Source: GCA-2705995 sp965661625 (GTDB taxonomy: Bacteria > Bacteroidota > Bacteroidia > Flavobacteriales_G > Salibacteraceae). From it: DNA of 64,000 bases. A program made the translations under genes and the position numbers. Of the stretch, positions 51,626 through 59,236 are shown piece by piece. How positions within the stretch are numbered: position 1 is the stretch's first letter; every line of letters begins with the position of its first letter. The stretch is from contig CBFIEM010000010.1 in NCBI GenBank assembly GCA_965661625.1, positions 62,001 through 126,000 of the forward strand. The letters run 5' to 3'. The notes beneath the pieces are model-generated. The model was not told the DNA's origin. It made no database searches and was given only the letters and a program-made list of their open reading frames with translations.

Positions 51626-51916
51626 TTAATCCTTATCTTGTGGGAGAACTAATCCCTTCCGTGAACTGAACCGTTCAATGAGGAATAAAAGGCCGTAAAA
51701 TAAACCTCCATAGACCAAAACTGAAATCATAATACCAATTAAAAACCGCGGTGAAGTGTGATTCTCAGACACAAGGAGAGCTATACCCCAAACAGGCTTA
51801 AAAAAACGTATTACAACGTCTGTGCTGAATTTTGATAAGTAAATCAACCACCCAGTAGCCACAAGTAAACAGCTGAGGCTAAAAGCCACTACTACTTTTC
51901 GATAATGATAGATCAT
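51626..51916 (-). CDS. Small membrane protein, function unknown
   Basis: A 96-residue protein with two to three hydrophobic helices (about 7-27, 38-50 weak, 58-80) and a basic/acidic C-terminal tail. No motif is recognised. It overlaps the TPR gene upstream by 4 bases, so it is probably expressed with it. Confidence is moderate because the length is small, but the coupling supports a real gene. Confidence 0.6.
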   Translation of the reverse strand: MIYHYRKVVVAFSLSCLLVATGWLIYLSKFSTDVVIRFFKPVWGIALLVSENHTSPRFLIGIMISVLVYGGLFYGLLFLIERFSSRKGLVLPQDKD

Positions 51917-52926
51917 TCTACTCTAGATTTACCCTTAGCAGCTAGATCAAAATCTGGCTTGATCGCTAAGGCTCGATTATAGTCTGAAAGTGCTTCACTC
52001 ATTTTTCCCATGCGCTCCTGAGCCAACCCTCGGTTATAAAAAGCTCTATAATTCATGGGGTTAATTCGGATTACATCATTGAACTCTGTAATTGCTGAGT
52101 CTAATTTATTAAGCTGCTCAAGGTAAATGTATCCCCTGTTGTAATATCCATTGTAAAAACTCGGATGCTCATAAACAAGAAATCCATAGATATCCAGAGC
52201 CTTTCTTGGGTTTCCATGATTTTGGTACCACATTCCTAAGTTATAGAGCGCATCTACCCCTGTACTATCCGAGTCAAGTGCATTTTTATAGTAATCGACT
52301 GCTAGAGGATCATCGGCAAGTGCATATAGTAACCCCAGCTCCACATAAGCTTCATAATAATTAGCGTCTTGTTCAATCGCTGTTTGAAAACTTGACACCG
52401 CCAACGTATAGTTTTCGCGATCTTTATAAATTAATCCTTTTAAAAAATATCCTGGAGCATAATGCACGTCCTCTTTCAGCGATGCATTAGCATAATCAAT
52501 TGCTTCTTCATAGTTCTTTGCAGCTAAAAACAAATATCCCAAAGCATAATTTAAATCTGTATTTGAAGGATCAAGTTCTAAGCCCTTTTCCAACGCCTTT
52601 CGGTAGGGCCCCATACGATTCGCGAGTCGATACAATCTAGCCTTGAATATGTGCCATTTTCCATTGGTACTATCAAGCTTTATAGCCCTGTCAATATCAT
52701 TCATTGCCGCTTGCCAGTCTTTAGTATCAAGAGAAGATTGTGCGCGTTGATAATATAAACCGGGACTATTCGGCTTTTCAGCAATCATCGTTGAAATTGA
52801 ATCGTATGGTGAAATTGTTGTTGAGGTGCTAGGTTTTGAACGGTCTTCATTATTAGACGCTGATTCTTCGCATGAATAGCCCAACAAGGCAGCTAATAAT
52901 ATTAGGGTGAAGCAAATATATTTCAT
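51913..52926 (-). CDS. TPR repeat lipoprotein
   Basis: A 337-residue lipoprotein (signal MKYICFTLILLAALLGYSC, Cys19) with about seven to eight tetratricopeptide repeats from residue 52 to the end, e.g. GLYYQRAQSSLDTKDWQAAM and YYNRGYIYLEQLNKLDSAI. TPR units mediate protein binding, so it is a probable scaffold in the periplasm or outer membrane. The partner is unknown. The upstream recA terminator touches its start codon. Confidence 0.87.
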   Translation of the reverse strand: MKYICFTLILLAALLGYSCEESASNNEDRSKPSTSTTISPYDSISTMIAEKPNSPGLYYQRAQSSLDTKDWQAAMNDIDRAIKLDSTNGKWHIFKARLYRLANRMGPYRKALEKGLELDPSNTDLNYALGYLFLAAKNYEEAIDYANASLKEDVHYAPGYFLKGLIYKDRENYTLAVSSFQTAIEQDANYYEAYVELGLLYALADDPLAVDYYKNALDSDSTGVDALYNLGMWYQNHGNPRKALDIYGFLVYEHPSFYNGYYNRGYIYLEQLNKLDSAITEFNDVIRINPMNYRAFYNRGLAQERMGKMSEALSDYNRALAIKPDFDLAAKGKSRVE

Positions 52927-52930
52927 AAAA

Positions 52931-52956
52931 AAACCCAGTCTTTTATGACTGGGTTT
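52931..52956 (-). terminator. Terminator of recA
   Basis: On the minus strand AAACCCAGTC-ATAAAA-GACTGGGTTT followed by TTTT. It ends just before the ATG of the TPR gene, so that gene needs some read-through or a promoter that is not seen. Confidence 0.85.
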
Positions 52957-52977
52957 CGAAGATAATCAATCTACGTG

Positions 52978-53985
52978 TTATGCGTCTTTTGGATTCAACG
53001 CTTCTTTTATTTTTGATTCGATTTCCTCAGCTAATTCAGGGTTATCTTCGATCAAACTTTTCACCGCATCCCTACCTTGGCCAAGCTTGGTATCGCCATA
53101 TGAGAACCACGAACCGCTCTTTTTGATTACACCATGGTCTACACCTAGGTCAATTAATTCGCCAGATTTAGAAATTCCCGCACCGTACATAATGTCAAAC
53201 TCTGCCTTTCTAAAAGGAGGGGCTACTTTGTTCTTAATAACCTTTACGCGTGTATTATTTCCTACGACTGCGTCTCCAGACTTTATTTGTCCAATCCTAC
53301 GAATATCCAATCGCACAGACGAATAGAACTTGAGTGCATTACCACCAGTAGTTGTTTCAGGGTTACCAAACATTACCCCGATTTTCTCACGCAACTGGTT
53401 AATAAAAATACATGTGCAATTCGTTCTACTTATTGATGCCGTCAATTTGCGAAGAGCTTGAGACATCAATCGCGCCTGAAGTCCCATTTTAGAGTCTCCC
53501 ATTTCACCTTCAATTTCGGCCCTTGGCGTAAGTGCTGCAACTGAATCGATAATCAGTAAATCTACTGCTCCTGAACGAATCAAGTTATCCGCAATCTCTA
53601 AAGCCTGCTCCCCATTGTCAGGTTGAGATATCAATAAGTTTCCTGTATCAACACCTAATCCCTCTGCGTAAAAACGATCGAACGCATGCTCAGCATCAAC
53701 AATTGCCGCAATTCCTCCTTGCTTCTGAACTTCAGCTATTGCATGAATTGCAAGGGTTGTTTTTCCAGACGATTCAGGACCATATATTTCAACAATTCTT
53801 CCTCTTGGATACCCGCCTACCCCAAGCGCTAAATCCAAGGTAAACGATCCAGAAGGAATTACTTCTACTTGCTCTACTGCTGCATCATTCAGCTTCATTA
53901 CTGCTCCTTTTCCGTAAGTCTTTTCCAACTTATCCATTGTGAGCTGTAATGCTTTTAATTTCTCTTTTGCGATATCTTGTGACAT
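52978..53985 (-). CDS. recA: Recombinase RecA
   Basis: Central recombination and SOS protein. The 335-residue product has Walker A GPESSGKT (69-76), Walker B LLIIDSVAAL, loop L1/L2 segments (EIEGEMGDSKMGLQARLMSQALRK, FGNPETTTGGNALKFYSSVR), and the C-terminal GHHHxx-free acidic end. All conserved parts are intact, and there is no intein. No LexA-type box was recognised upstream. Confidence 0.98.
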   Translation of the reverse strand: MSQDIAKEKLKALQLTMDKLEKTYGKGAVMKLNDAAVEQVEVIPSGSFTLDLALGVGGYPRGRIVEIYGPESSGKTTLAIHAIAEVQKQGGIAAIVDAEHAFDRFYAEGLGVDTGNLLISQPDNGEQALEIADNLIRSGAVDLLIIDSVAALTPRAEIEGEMGDSKMGLQARLMSQALRKLTASISRTNCTCIFINQLREKIGVMFGNPETTTGGNALKFYSSVRLDIRRIGQIKSGDAVVGNNTRVKVIKNKVAPPFRKAEFDIMYGAGISKSGELIDLGVDHGVIKKSGSWFSYGDTKLGQGRDAVKSLIEDNPELAEEIESKIKEALNPKDA

Positions 53986-54007
53986 ATGCTAGTTTATTAG
54001 ATGGTTA

Positions 54008-54015
54008 CAAACGTA
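54008..54015 (-). promoter_or_regulatory. Promoter -7 element of recA
   Basis: On the minus strand TACGTTTG matches TAnnTTTG exactly, 22 bases before the recA ATG. Confidence 0.4.
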
Positions 54016-54046
54016 GTGGGTGAAAATGTAATGTATTTACGGTAGA

Positions 54047-54505
54047 CTAAAGTTCGCCAAATAATTGGTTGGAATGGTCCTTTGTTTTTACTTTCTTGAT
54101 TACCTTATCGATTACACCTGCAGAATTAATCACAAATGTTGTGCGGTGAATTCCATCAAACTCTTTCCCCATGAATTTTTTTTGTCCCCAAACACCAAAT
54201 GCCTCAATCACTTCTTTAGATTCATCAGCCAACAATGGAAAAGGCAAATCATACTTCTCAATGAAATTCTGGTGCTTTTTAACAGAGTCTGCTGAAACAC
54301 CGTAAATCTGATACCCCATCTCCTGCCACTTTTTGTAATTATCGCGCAAGTCACATGCTTCTGCTGTACATCCAGGTGTATTATCCTTTGGATAAAAATA
54401 GAGTACTGTTTTTGTTCCCATTAGATCTTCATGGGTTACTTTTTCACCATTCTGATTGACTGTTTCAAATGATGGTATTTTATCTCCTTCTTCTAACATT
54501 TTCAT
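54047..54505 (-). CDS. bcp: Thiol peroxidase of the Bcp/PrxQ type
   Basis: Thioredoxin-dependent peroxiredoxin. The 152-residue protein has the peroxidatic Cys46 in YPKDNTPGCTAEACDLRD and the resolving Cys51 five residues later, the typical PrxQ arrangement. An alternative start two codons later makes no difference. Cytoplasmic. Confidence 0.95.
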   Translation of the reverse strand: MKMLEEGDKIPSFETVNQNGEKVTHEDLMGTKTVLYFYPKDNTPGCTAEACDLRDNYKKWQEMGYQIYGVSADSVKKHQNFIEKYDLPFPLLADESKEVIEAFGVWGQKKFMGKEFDGIHRTTFVINSAGVIDKVIKKVKTKDHSNQLFGEL

Positions 54506-54545
54506 AAGCTCAAAATTAGTAATAGAACAACAACTATTGAGTTAG

Positions 54546-55754
54546 TTAGTTCTTAAAGTCAGGATAAAGCAAGTATTTCTTTCTTGTATTGAGGTATTCT
54601 TCAAGTTTCGGCTCCCAGCTCGCTCTTATCTCTTCATCACTCAAGCCATTTTTTATTTGTATCCTTAATTGATCAGTCCCAGCCAAGAGGTCAAAAAAGC
54701 CATTTGACAAAAAGAAATTATCCGATTTAGGCCGATGTGCATAGCTCACCTGTAGCCAATTTAAATAGATTTTACGATGCTCTGCCGGTAGGGCTTTAGG
54801 ACGTTCTGTCAAATTAAATCCTTTGCAATTGATTCCGTTATACTTTGGATTAGCCGCTCCATAGGAAGGAACTGGAGTAAAACTATACGTTCCAGCATCT
54901 AAATCTGGGCATCCGAAAACCTGAAAAGGAGTTGAAGTTCCTCTACCGACTGACATAATTGTTCCCTCAAAAAGACCGAGTGAAGGATATAAGTATATAC
55001 TCCTCATATTCGGCAAATTCGGTGACGGAGGAACTTCCAAAGTAATGCGTAGGTCATGGTTGTAGTTTGTTGCTTTTATTACAAGCAAATCACACTTCAC
55101 CTTATTTTTTAACCACCCTTCTCCATTGATCATATGGGCCAACTCTCCAACAGTAAGTCCATGCACAATAGGAATGGTGTGCATGCCCACAAAGGATTGA
55201 TACTCCATATTTAATACGGGTCCATCAACATAAAACCCGTGCGGGTTACCTCGGTCTAATACAATGAATCTTTTATCTTGCTCCGCACATGCTTCCATTA
55301 CATAGTGCATTGTGCTTATGTAGGTGTAAAATCGAACTCCTACATCTTGAATATCAAATAAAACTACATCAACCTGTTCAAGATCAGCACGGGTAGGTTT
55401 CTTATGCCTTCCATAAAGAGATATTATAGGCAATCCCGACTTCTTATCCTTGTGATTCTCGACAAGCTCTCCGGCATCGGCTCCACCACGAAATCCATGT
55501 TCTGGCGCAAAAACTAGTTTTACGTTAACCCCAAGTTGCAATAAACTATCTACCAAATGCGTATTTCCAATTAAAGAAGTATGATTTGCAACAACTGCCA
55601 CGCGCTTTCCATCTAACTCTTCGAGGTAAGAGTCGAATGATTCATTCCCTGGGTGATAAGATTGGGCTTCAACATTTGAAACTACACTCAAGTAGAAAAA
55701 AAACACAAGCAGGACTTGATATTCTAATGTTCTCAATGGGTAAATTATATTCAT
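54546..55754 (-). CDS. Exo-beta-N-acetylmuramidase NamZ family (DUF1343)
   Basis: A 402-residue exported enzyme with a signal peptide (ends VEAQ). DUF1343 proteins such as NamZ of Bacillus and Tannerella remove terminal MurNAc from peptidoglycan chains. Motifs seen are VANHTSLIG, FAPEHGFRGGADAGE, SLYGRHKKPT, DIQDVGVRFYTYISTM, VLDRGNPHG and SVGRGTSTPFQVFGCPDLD, matching the family throughout. ATG 55754 is used; the frame reaches a TTG four codons upstream. It could feed the Mpl recycling route (mpl at 30598-31959). Confidence 0.9.
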   Translation of the reverse strand: MNIIYPLRTLEYQVLLVFFFYLSVVSNVEAQSYHPGNESFDSYLEELDGKRVAVVANHTSLIGNTHLVDSLLQLGVNVKLVFAPEHGFRGGADAGELVENHKDKKSGLPIISLYGRHKKPTRADLEQVDVVLFDIQDVGVRFYTYISTMHYVMEACAEQDKRFIVLDRGNPHGFYVDGPVLNMEYQSFVGMHTIPIVHGLTVGELAHMINGEGWLKNKVKCDLLVIKATNYNHDLRITLEVPPSPNLPNMRSIYLYPSLGLFEGTIMSVGRGTSTPFQVFGCPDLDAGTYSFTPVPSYGAANPKYNGINCKGFNLTERPKALPAEHRKIYLNWLQVSYAHRPKSDNFFLSNGFFDLLAGTDQLRIQIKNGLSDEEIRASWEPKLEEYLNTRKKYLLYPDFKN

Positions 55755-55795
55755 CTTTGTAAGCAATACGCAAATCTAACATTCCTTTCTTGTCA

Positions 55796-57031
55796 ATGGA
55801 TACTGCCCGTTTTATTGCTTCACGAATTATTAGCAGAAGTAGTGCGGAGTCTGAACAGCAATCAGGCTTAAAACCTATTATTTATCTTGCCATAATAGGT
55901 ATTGCCCTGGGCGTATGCATCATGACAATTTCCGTTAGTGTTGTTAGGGGGTTTCAACATGAAATACAGTCAAAGGTTATTGGCTTTGGCGGTCACCTTC
56001 AAATCAGAAACTACCAATCTTTTCAAGGTCTTGATGACTCTCCTGTATCAATGAACCAACCATTTTATCCAGCTTTAGACAGCGTTGAGGGTGTCAGAAA
56101 CATCCAAGTGTTTTTAAATAAAGCTGGCATTTTAAAAACAGAAGAAGAACTACAAGGTGTTATCATTAAAGGAATTGGAAGAGACTTTGACTGGCATTTT
56201 TTTAAGCAAAATTTAATTGCTGGAGACACGTTTGAGATCCGCGAAGAACAACGAAGTGAGCTTTCCTTAATTAGTCAGCGAATTGCCAATAGACTTCAGC
56301 TAGGCTTGAATGATAAGTTTTACGTCTATTTCATTCAAGACGGGAGACCTCGACCTAGGAAGTTTATTGTTAATGGCATCTACAATACAGGTTTAGCTGA
56401 ATTTGATGAAAAAATTGTTTTGGCTGATATGCGCCATATACAACGCATTAATGGTTGGGATTCAACTCAGGTTGGAGGATTTGAAGTGAATGTGAATGAA
56501 TTTTCAGGATTAAGCAAACTGGATTACCTCATTGAAAGGCATATTGGGTACTCGTTAAAAACAGACTCCATACTTGACCGTCATCCAGAAATTTTTTCTT
56601 GGTTAGGCCTGATGGATAACAACGTAACAATCATTCTGATTTTAATGATTCTAGTCAGCGGAATAACCATGTCTACTGCACTGCTCATATTAATATTAGA
56701 ACGGACTCAAATGATAGGTTTACTCAAGGCTTTGGGTGGAAGTAACTGGGTCGTAAGAAAGATTTTTTTAATCCATGCGGCCTATTTAATTTCTATCGGT
56801 CTAATTGTAGGAAACCTGCTTGGTATTGGTCTCTGTTTGATGCAAAGTACATATCATTTCATCTCCTTACCTGAAGCGACCTATTACCTATCCTATGTTC
56901 CAATAAAATTTGACTGGCTCTTTATTCTTTCTTTAAATGTGGGAACACTTTTAACATGTATGGTAATTTTATTGTTGCCCTCTTTAGTGATTACTAAAAT
57001 CTCCCCTGTCAAGGTTATCCGTTTCAGTTGA
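55796..57031 (+). CDS. LolC/LolE-like ABC transporter permease (FtsX family)
   Basis: A 411-residue inner membrane protein. One helix near the N-terminus (about 29-52), a periplasmic domain (about 55-275, KVIGFGGHLQIRNYQ start as in LolC/E) and three C-terminal helices with FtsX core (ILILERTQMIGLLKALGGSNWVVRKIFLIHA). This is the lipoprotein-releasing permease type; in Bacteroidota one permease may serve for both LolC and LolE. The ATPase LolD gene is not adjacent. Confidence 0.87.
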   Translation: MDTARFIASRIISRSSAESEQQSGLKPIIYLAIIGIALGVCIMTISVSVVRGFQHEIQSKVIGFGGHLQIRNYQSFQGLDDSPVSMNQPFYPALDSVEGVRNIQVFLNKAGILKTEEELQGVIIKGIGRDFDWHFFKQNLIAGDTFEIREEQRSELSLISQRIANRLQLGLNDKFYVYFIQDGRPRPRKFIVNGIYNTGLAEFDEKIVLADMRHIQRINGWDSTQVGGFEVNVNEFSGLSKLDYLIERHIGYSLKTDSILDRHPEIFSWLGLMDNNVTIILILMILVSGITMSTALLILILERTQMIGLLKALGGSNWVVRKIFLIHAAYLISIGLIVGNLLGIGLCLMQSTYHFISLPEATYYLSYVPIKFDWLFILSLNVGTLLTCMVILLLPSLVITKISPVKVIRFS

Positions 57032-57038
57032 GAAGCGG

Positions 57039-57046
57039 TAACTTTG
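57039..57046 (+). promoter_or_regulatory. Promoter -7 element of the cystathionine synthase operon
   Basis: TAACTTTG matches TAnnTTTG exactly, 19 bases before the ATG at 57066. Confidence 0.35.
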
Positions 57047-57065
57047 CTTCGAGTAAATTGAAACT

Positions 57066-58433
57066 ATGAATTCAGAAAAGAAAGTTTTTTCCAACATATT
57101 AGAGACTATTGGAAACACCCCAATGGTAAAGCTTAATAAGATAGCAGCAGACATCCCCGCAGCTGTTTATGCAAAAGTAGAATACTTCAACCCGGGTCAT
57201 TCTGTAAAAGATCGAATGGCATTAAAAATGATTGAAGATGCTGAGAAATCTGGCCAATTAAAACCTGGTGGAACTATTATTGAGTGCACCTCTGGGAATA
57301 CCGGAATGGGTTTAGCTTTAGCTGCTGTTGTTAAAGGATATAAGCTCATTTGCACACTATCTGACAAGCAATCGAAAGAAAAGATGGATATTCTAAGAGC
57401 AATGGGGGCCGAAGTGTATGTGTGTCCTACAAACGTTGCACCTGAGCATCCTGATAGTTATTACTCAGTCGCTACGCGTTTAAATCAAGAAATCCCAAAC
57501 TCCTTTTATCCTTACCAATACGACAACCTGAGCAATCGTACTGCACATTATGAGTCTACGGGTCCTGAAATATGGCGTCAGACGGAGGGGAAAATCACAC
57601 ACTTTGTTGTGGGAGTTGGAACAGGTGGAACTATTTCAGGAGTTGCTAAATACCTCAAAGAACAAAACCCAAATGTTAAAATATGGGGAGTAGACTCCTA
57701 TGGAAGTGTATTTAAAAAATACCACGAGACTGGAGAGTTTGATGAAAATGAAATATACTCTTACATCACCGAAGGAATTGGAGAAGATATTCTTCCTAAA
57801 AATGTTGATTTCAGCTTGATTGATCACTTTGAAAAAGTAACTGATAAAGACGGCGCTGTTGTTACACGTGAGTTGGCAAAAAAAGAGGGGCTTCTGCTAG
57901 GTTATTCAGCTGGTTCAGCATTTCAAGCGGTAAGACAATTGAAAGACGAGTTAAAACCTGATGATATTGTTGTAGTACTTTTTCATGATCACGGGAGCAG
58001 ATACGTAGGGAAAGTATTCAATGATGACTGGATGCGTGAGCGCGGCTTTTTAGATCGCAATGGAGAAACGGTTGCAGATCTTATCAAAAGACGTGGTATT
58101 AAACCAGTTGTAGGTGTTAACAAAGAAGAGCTTGTACAACACGCTATTGATAAGATGAAAGAACACGAAATTTCTCAATTGCCGGTATTTGAAGATGACC
58201 GGATTGTTGGGTCTATATCAGATTCTAGTCTCTTAATCACGATTAGTACAACTAGGGATGTGATTAACATGCCCATCAAAACTATCATGGACGAGCCTTT
58301 TGAAACCGTTGAGCCTAGCTTGCACCTTACCGAGCTAGCGAAACACATTAATAATCATCATCCCGCAGTAATGGTCCAAATGCATGGTGATTGGCAAATC
58401 ATTTCCCGACATGATTTGATTAGTTCTATGTAA
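57066..58433 (+). CDS. Cystathionine beta-synthase with C-terminal CBS pair
   Basis: PLP enzyme that joins homocysteine and serine (or makes cysteine). The 455-residue protein has the fold-type II core with NPGHSVKDR (Lys48 Schiff base), CTSGNTGMGLALA and GTGGTISGVAKYLKE, plus two CBS domains (about 335-455; PVVGVNKEELVQHAIDKMKE, PAVMVQMHGDWQIISRHDL). The CBS pair distinguishes it from plain cysteine synthase. The core is heme-free, as expected in bacteria. It overlaps the next gene by 1 base. Confidence 0.92.
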   Translation: MNSEKKVFSNILETIGNTPMVKLNKIAADIPAAVYAKVEYFNPGHSVKDRMALKMIEDAEKSGQLKPGGTIIECTSGNTGMGLALAAVVKGYKLICTLSDKQSKEKMDILRAMGAEVYVCPTNVAPEHPDSYYSVATRLNQEIPNSFYPYQYDNLSNRTAHYESTGPEIWRQTEGKITHFVVGVGTGGTISGVAKYLKEQNPNVKIWGVDSYGSVFKKYHETGEFDENEIYSYITEGIGEDILPKNVDFSLIDHFEKVTDKDGAVVTRELAKKEGLLLGYSAGSAFQAVRQLKDELKPDDIVVVLFHDHGSRYVGKVFNDDWMRERGFLDRNGETVADLIKRRGIKPVVGVNKEELVQHAIDKMKEHEISQLPVFEDDRIVGSISDSSLLITISTTRDVINMPIKTIMDEPFETVEPSLHLTELAKHINNHHPAVMVQMHGDWQIISRHDLISSM

Positions 58434-59236
58434 TGACTGTTAATGACCAATTAGGACGCAAGTTGAGCGTTAATGGTTCACCAAAACGAATCATTAGTTT
58501 GGTTCCTTCTATCACGGAACTGTTGCATTATTTTGGTCTGGATGAGTACGTTGTTGGAGTCACCAACTTTTGTGTCCACCCCACTTCTTGGCGTAAAAAC
58601 AAATCAAGGTTGGGGGGCACTAAAGATCCTGACCTAGCCCGAATTAAAACGCTCAAGCCAGATTTAATCATCTGCAATAAAGAAGAAAATAGAAAAGAAG
58701 ACGTTTTAAATCTCGCGGAAGAATTTCCGGTGTATATCAGCGATGTCAAAACTATTCAAGATGCGCAAAACTTGATTGCTGATATAGGCTCAATTTGTGA
58801 TGTATGCGATCGTTCTGTAGACTTAAATGAACAAATAACCGTCCAATTAAACCGACTCTCAGCCAACCTATTTCCAAAGATTACCGTTTCATATATCATA
58901 TGGAATGATCCCATATTTACAATTGCCCATGGTACTTTCATTTTCAACATGTTGCAATTAGTACGACTAGAGCAATTAAGTTATCCAAGTAAAACTAATT
59001 ATCCACAAGTAACCCAACAGCAGTTGAGTCAATCTAAGCCTGAACTCATTCTACTATCCTCAGAACCTTATCCGTTCAAAAACCTTCATCTAAAAAAATG
59101 GAAAGCTAAATTCCCAGAAAGTAAAGTGTTACGCGTTGATGGAGAGTATTGTTCCTGGTATGGTTCTAGAATGCTATCAGGAATGAAGTATCTTGAAGAT
59201 TTGCGTAATAAAATTGATAATTTACACCTCGCATGA
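58433..59236 (+). CDS. Helical-backbone metal receptor, BtuF-like, without signal peptide
   Basis: A 267-residue protein with the two-lobed periplasmic-binding fold of BtuF/FepB type: KRIISLVPSITELLHYFGL and GTKDPDLARIKTLKPDLIICN, then SKPELILLSSEPYPF. In Gram-negative bacteria such proteins bind cobalamin or siderophores in the periplasm, but neither a signal peptide nor a lipobox cysteine is seen, so it may be cytoplasmic. It is translationally coupled to the cystathionine synthase and the patatin gene. No transporter permease is next to it. Confidence 0.82.
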   Translation: MTVNDQLGRKLSVNGSPKRIISLVPSITELLHYFGLDEYVVGVTNFCVHPTSWRKNKSRLGGTKDPDLARIKTLKPDLIICNKEENRKEDVLNLAEEFPVYISDVKTIQDAQNLIADIGSICDVCDRSVDLNEQITVQLNRLSANLFPKITVSYIIWNDPIFTIAHGTFIFNMLQLVRLEQLSYPSKTNYPQVTQQQLSQSKPELILLSSEPYPFKNLHLKKWKAKFPESKVLRVDGEYCSWYGSRMLSGMKYLEDLRNKIDNLHLA

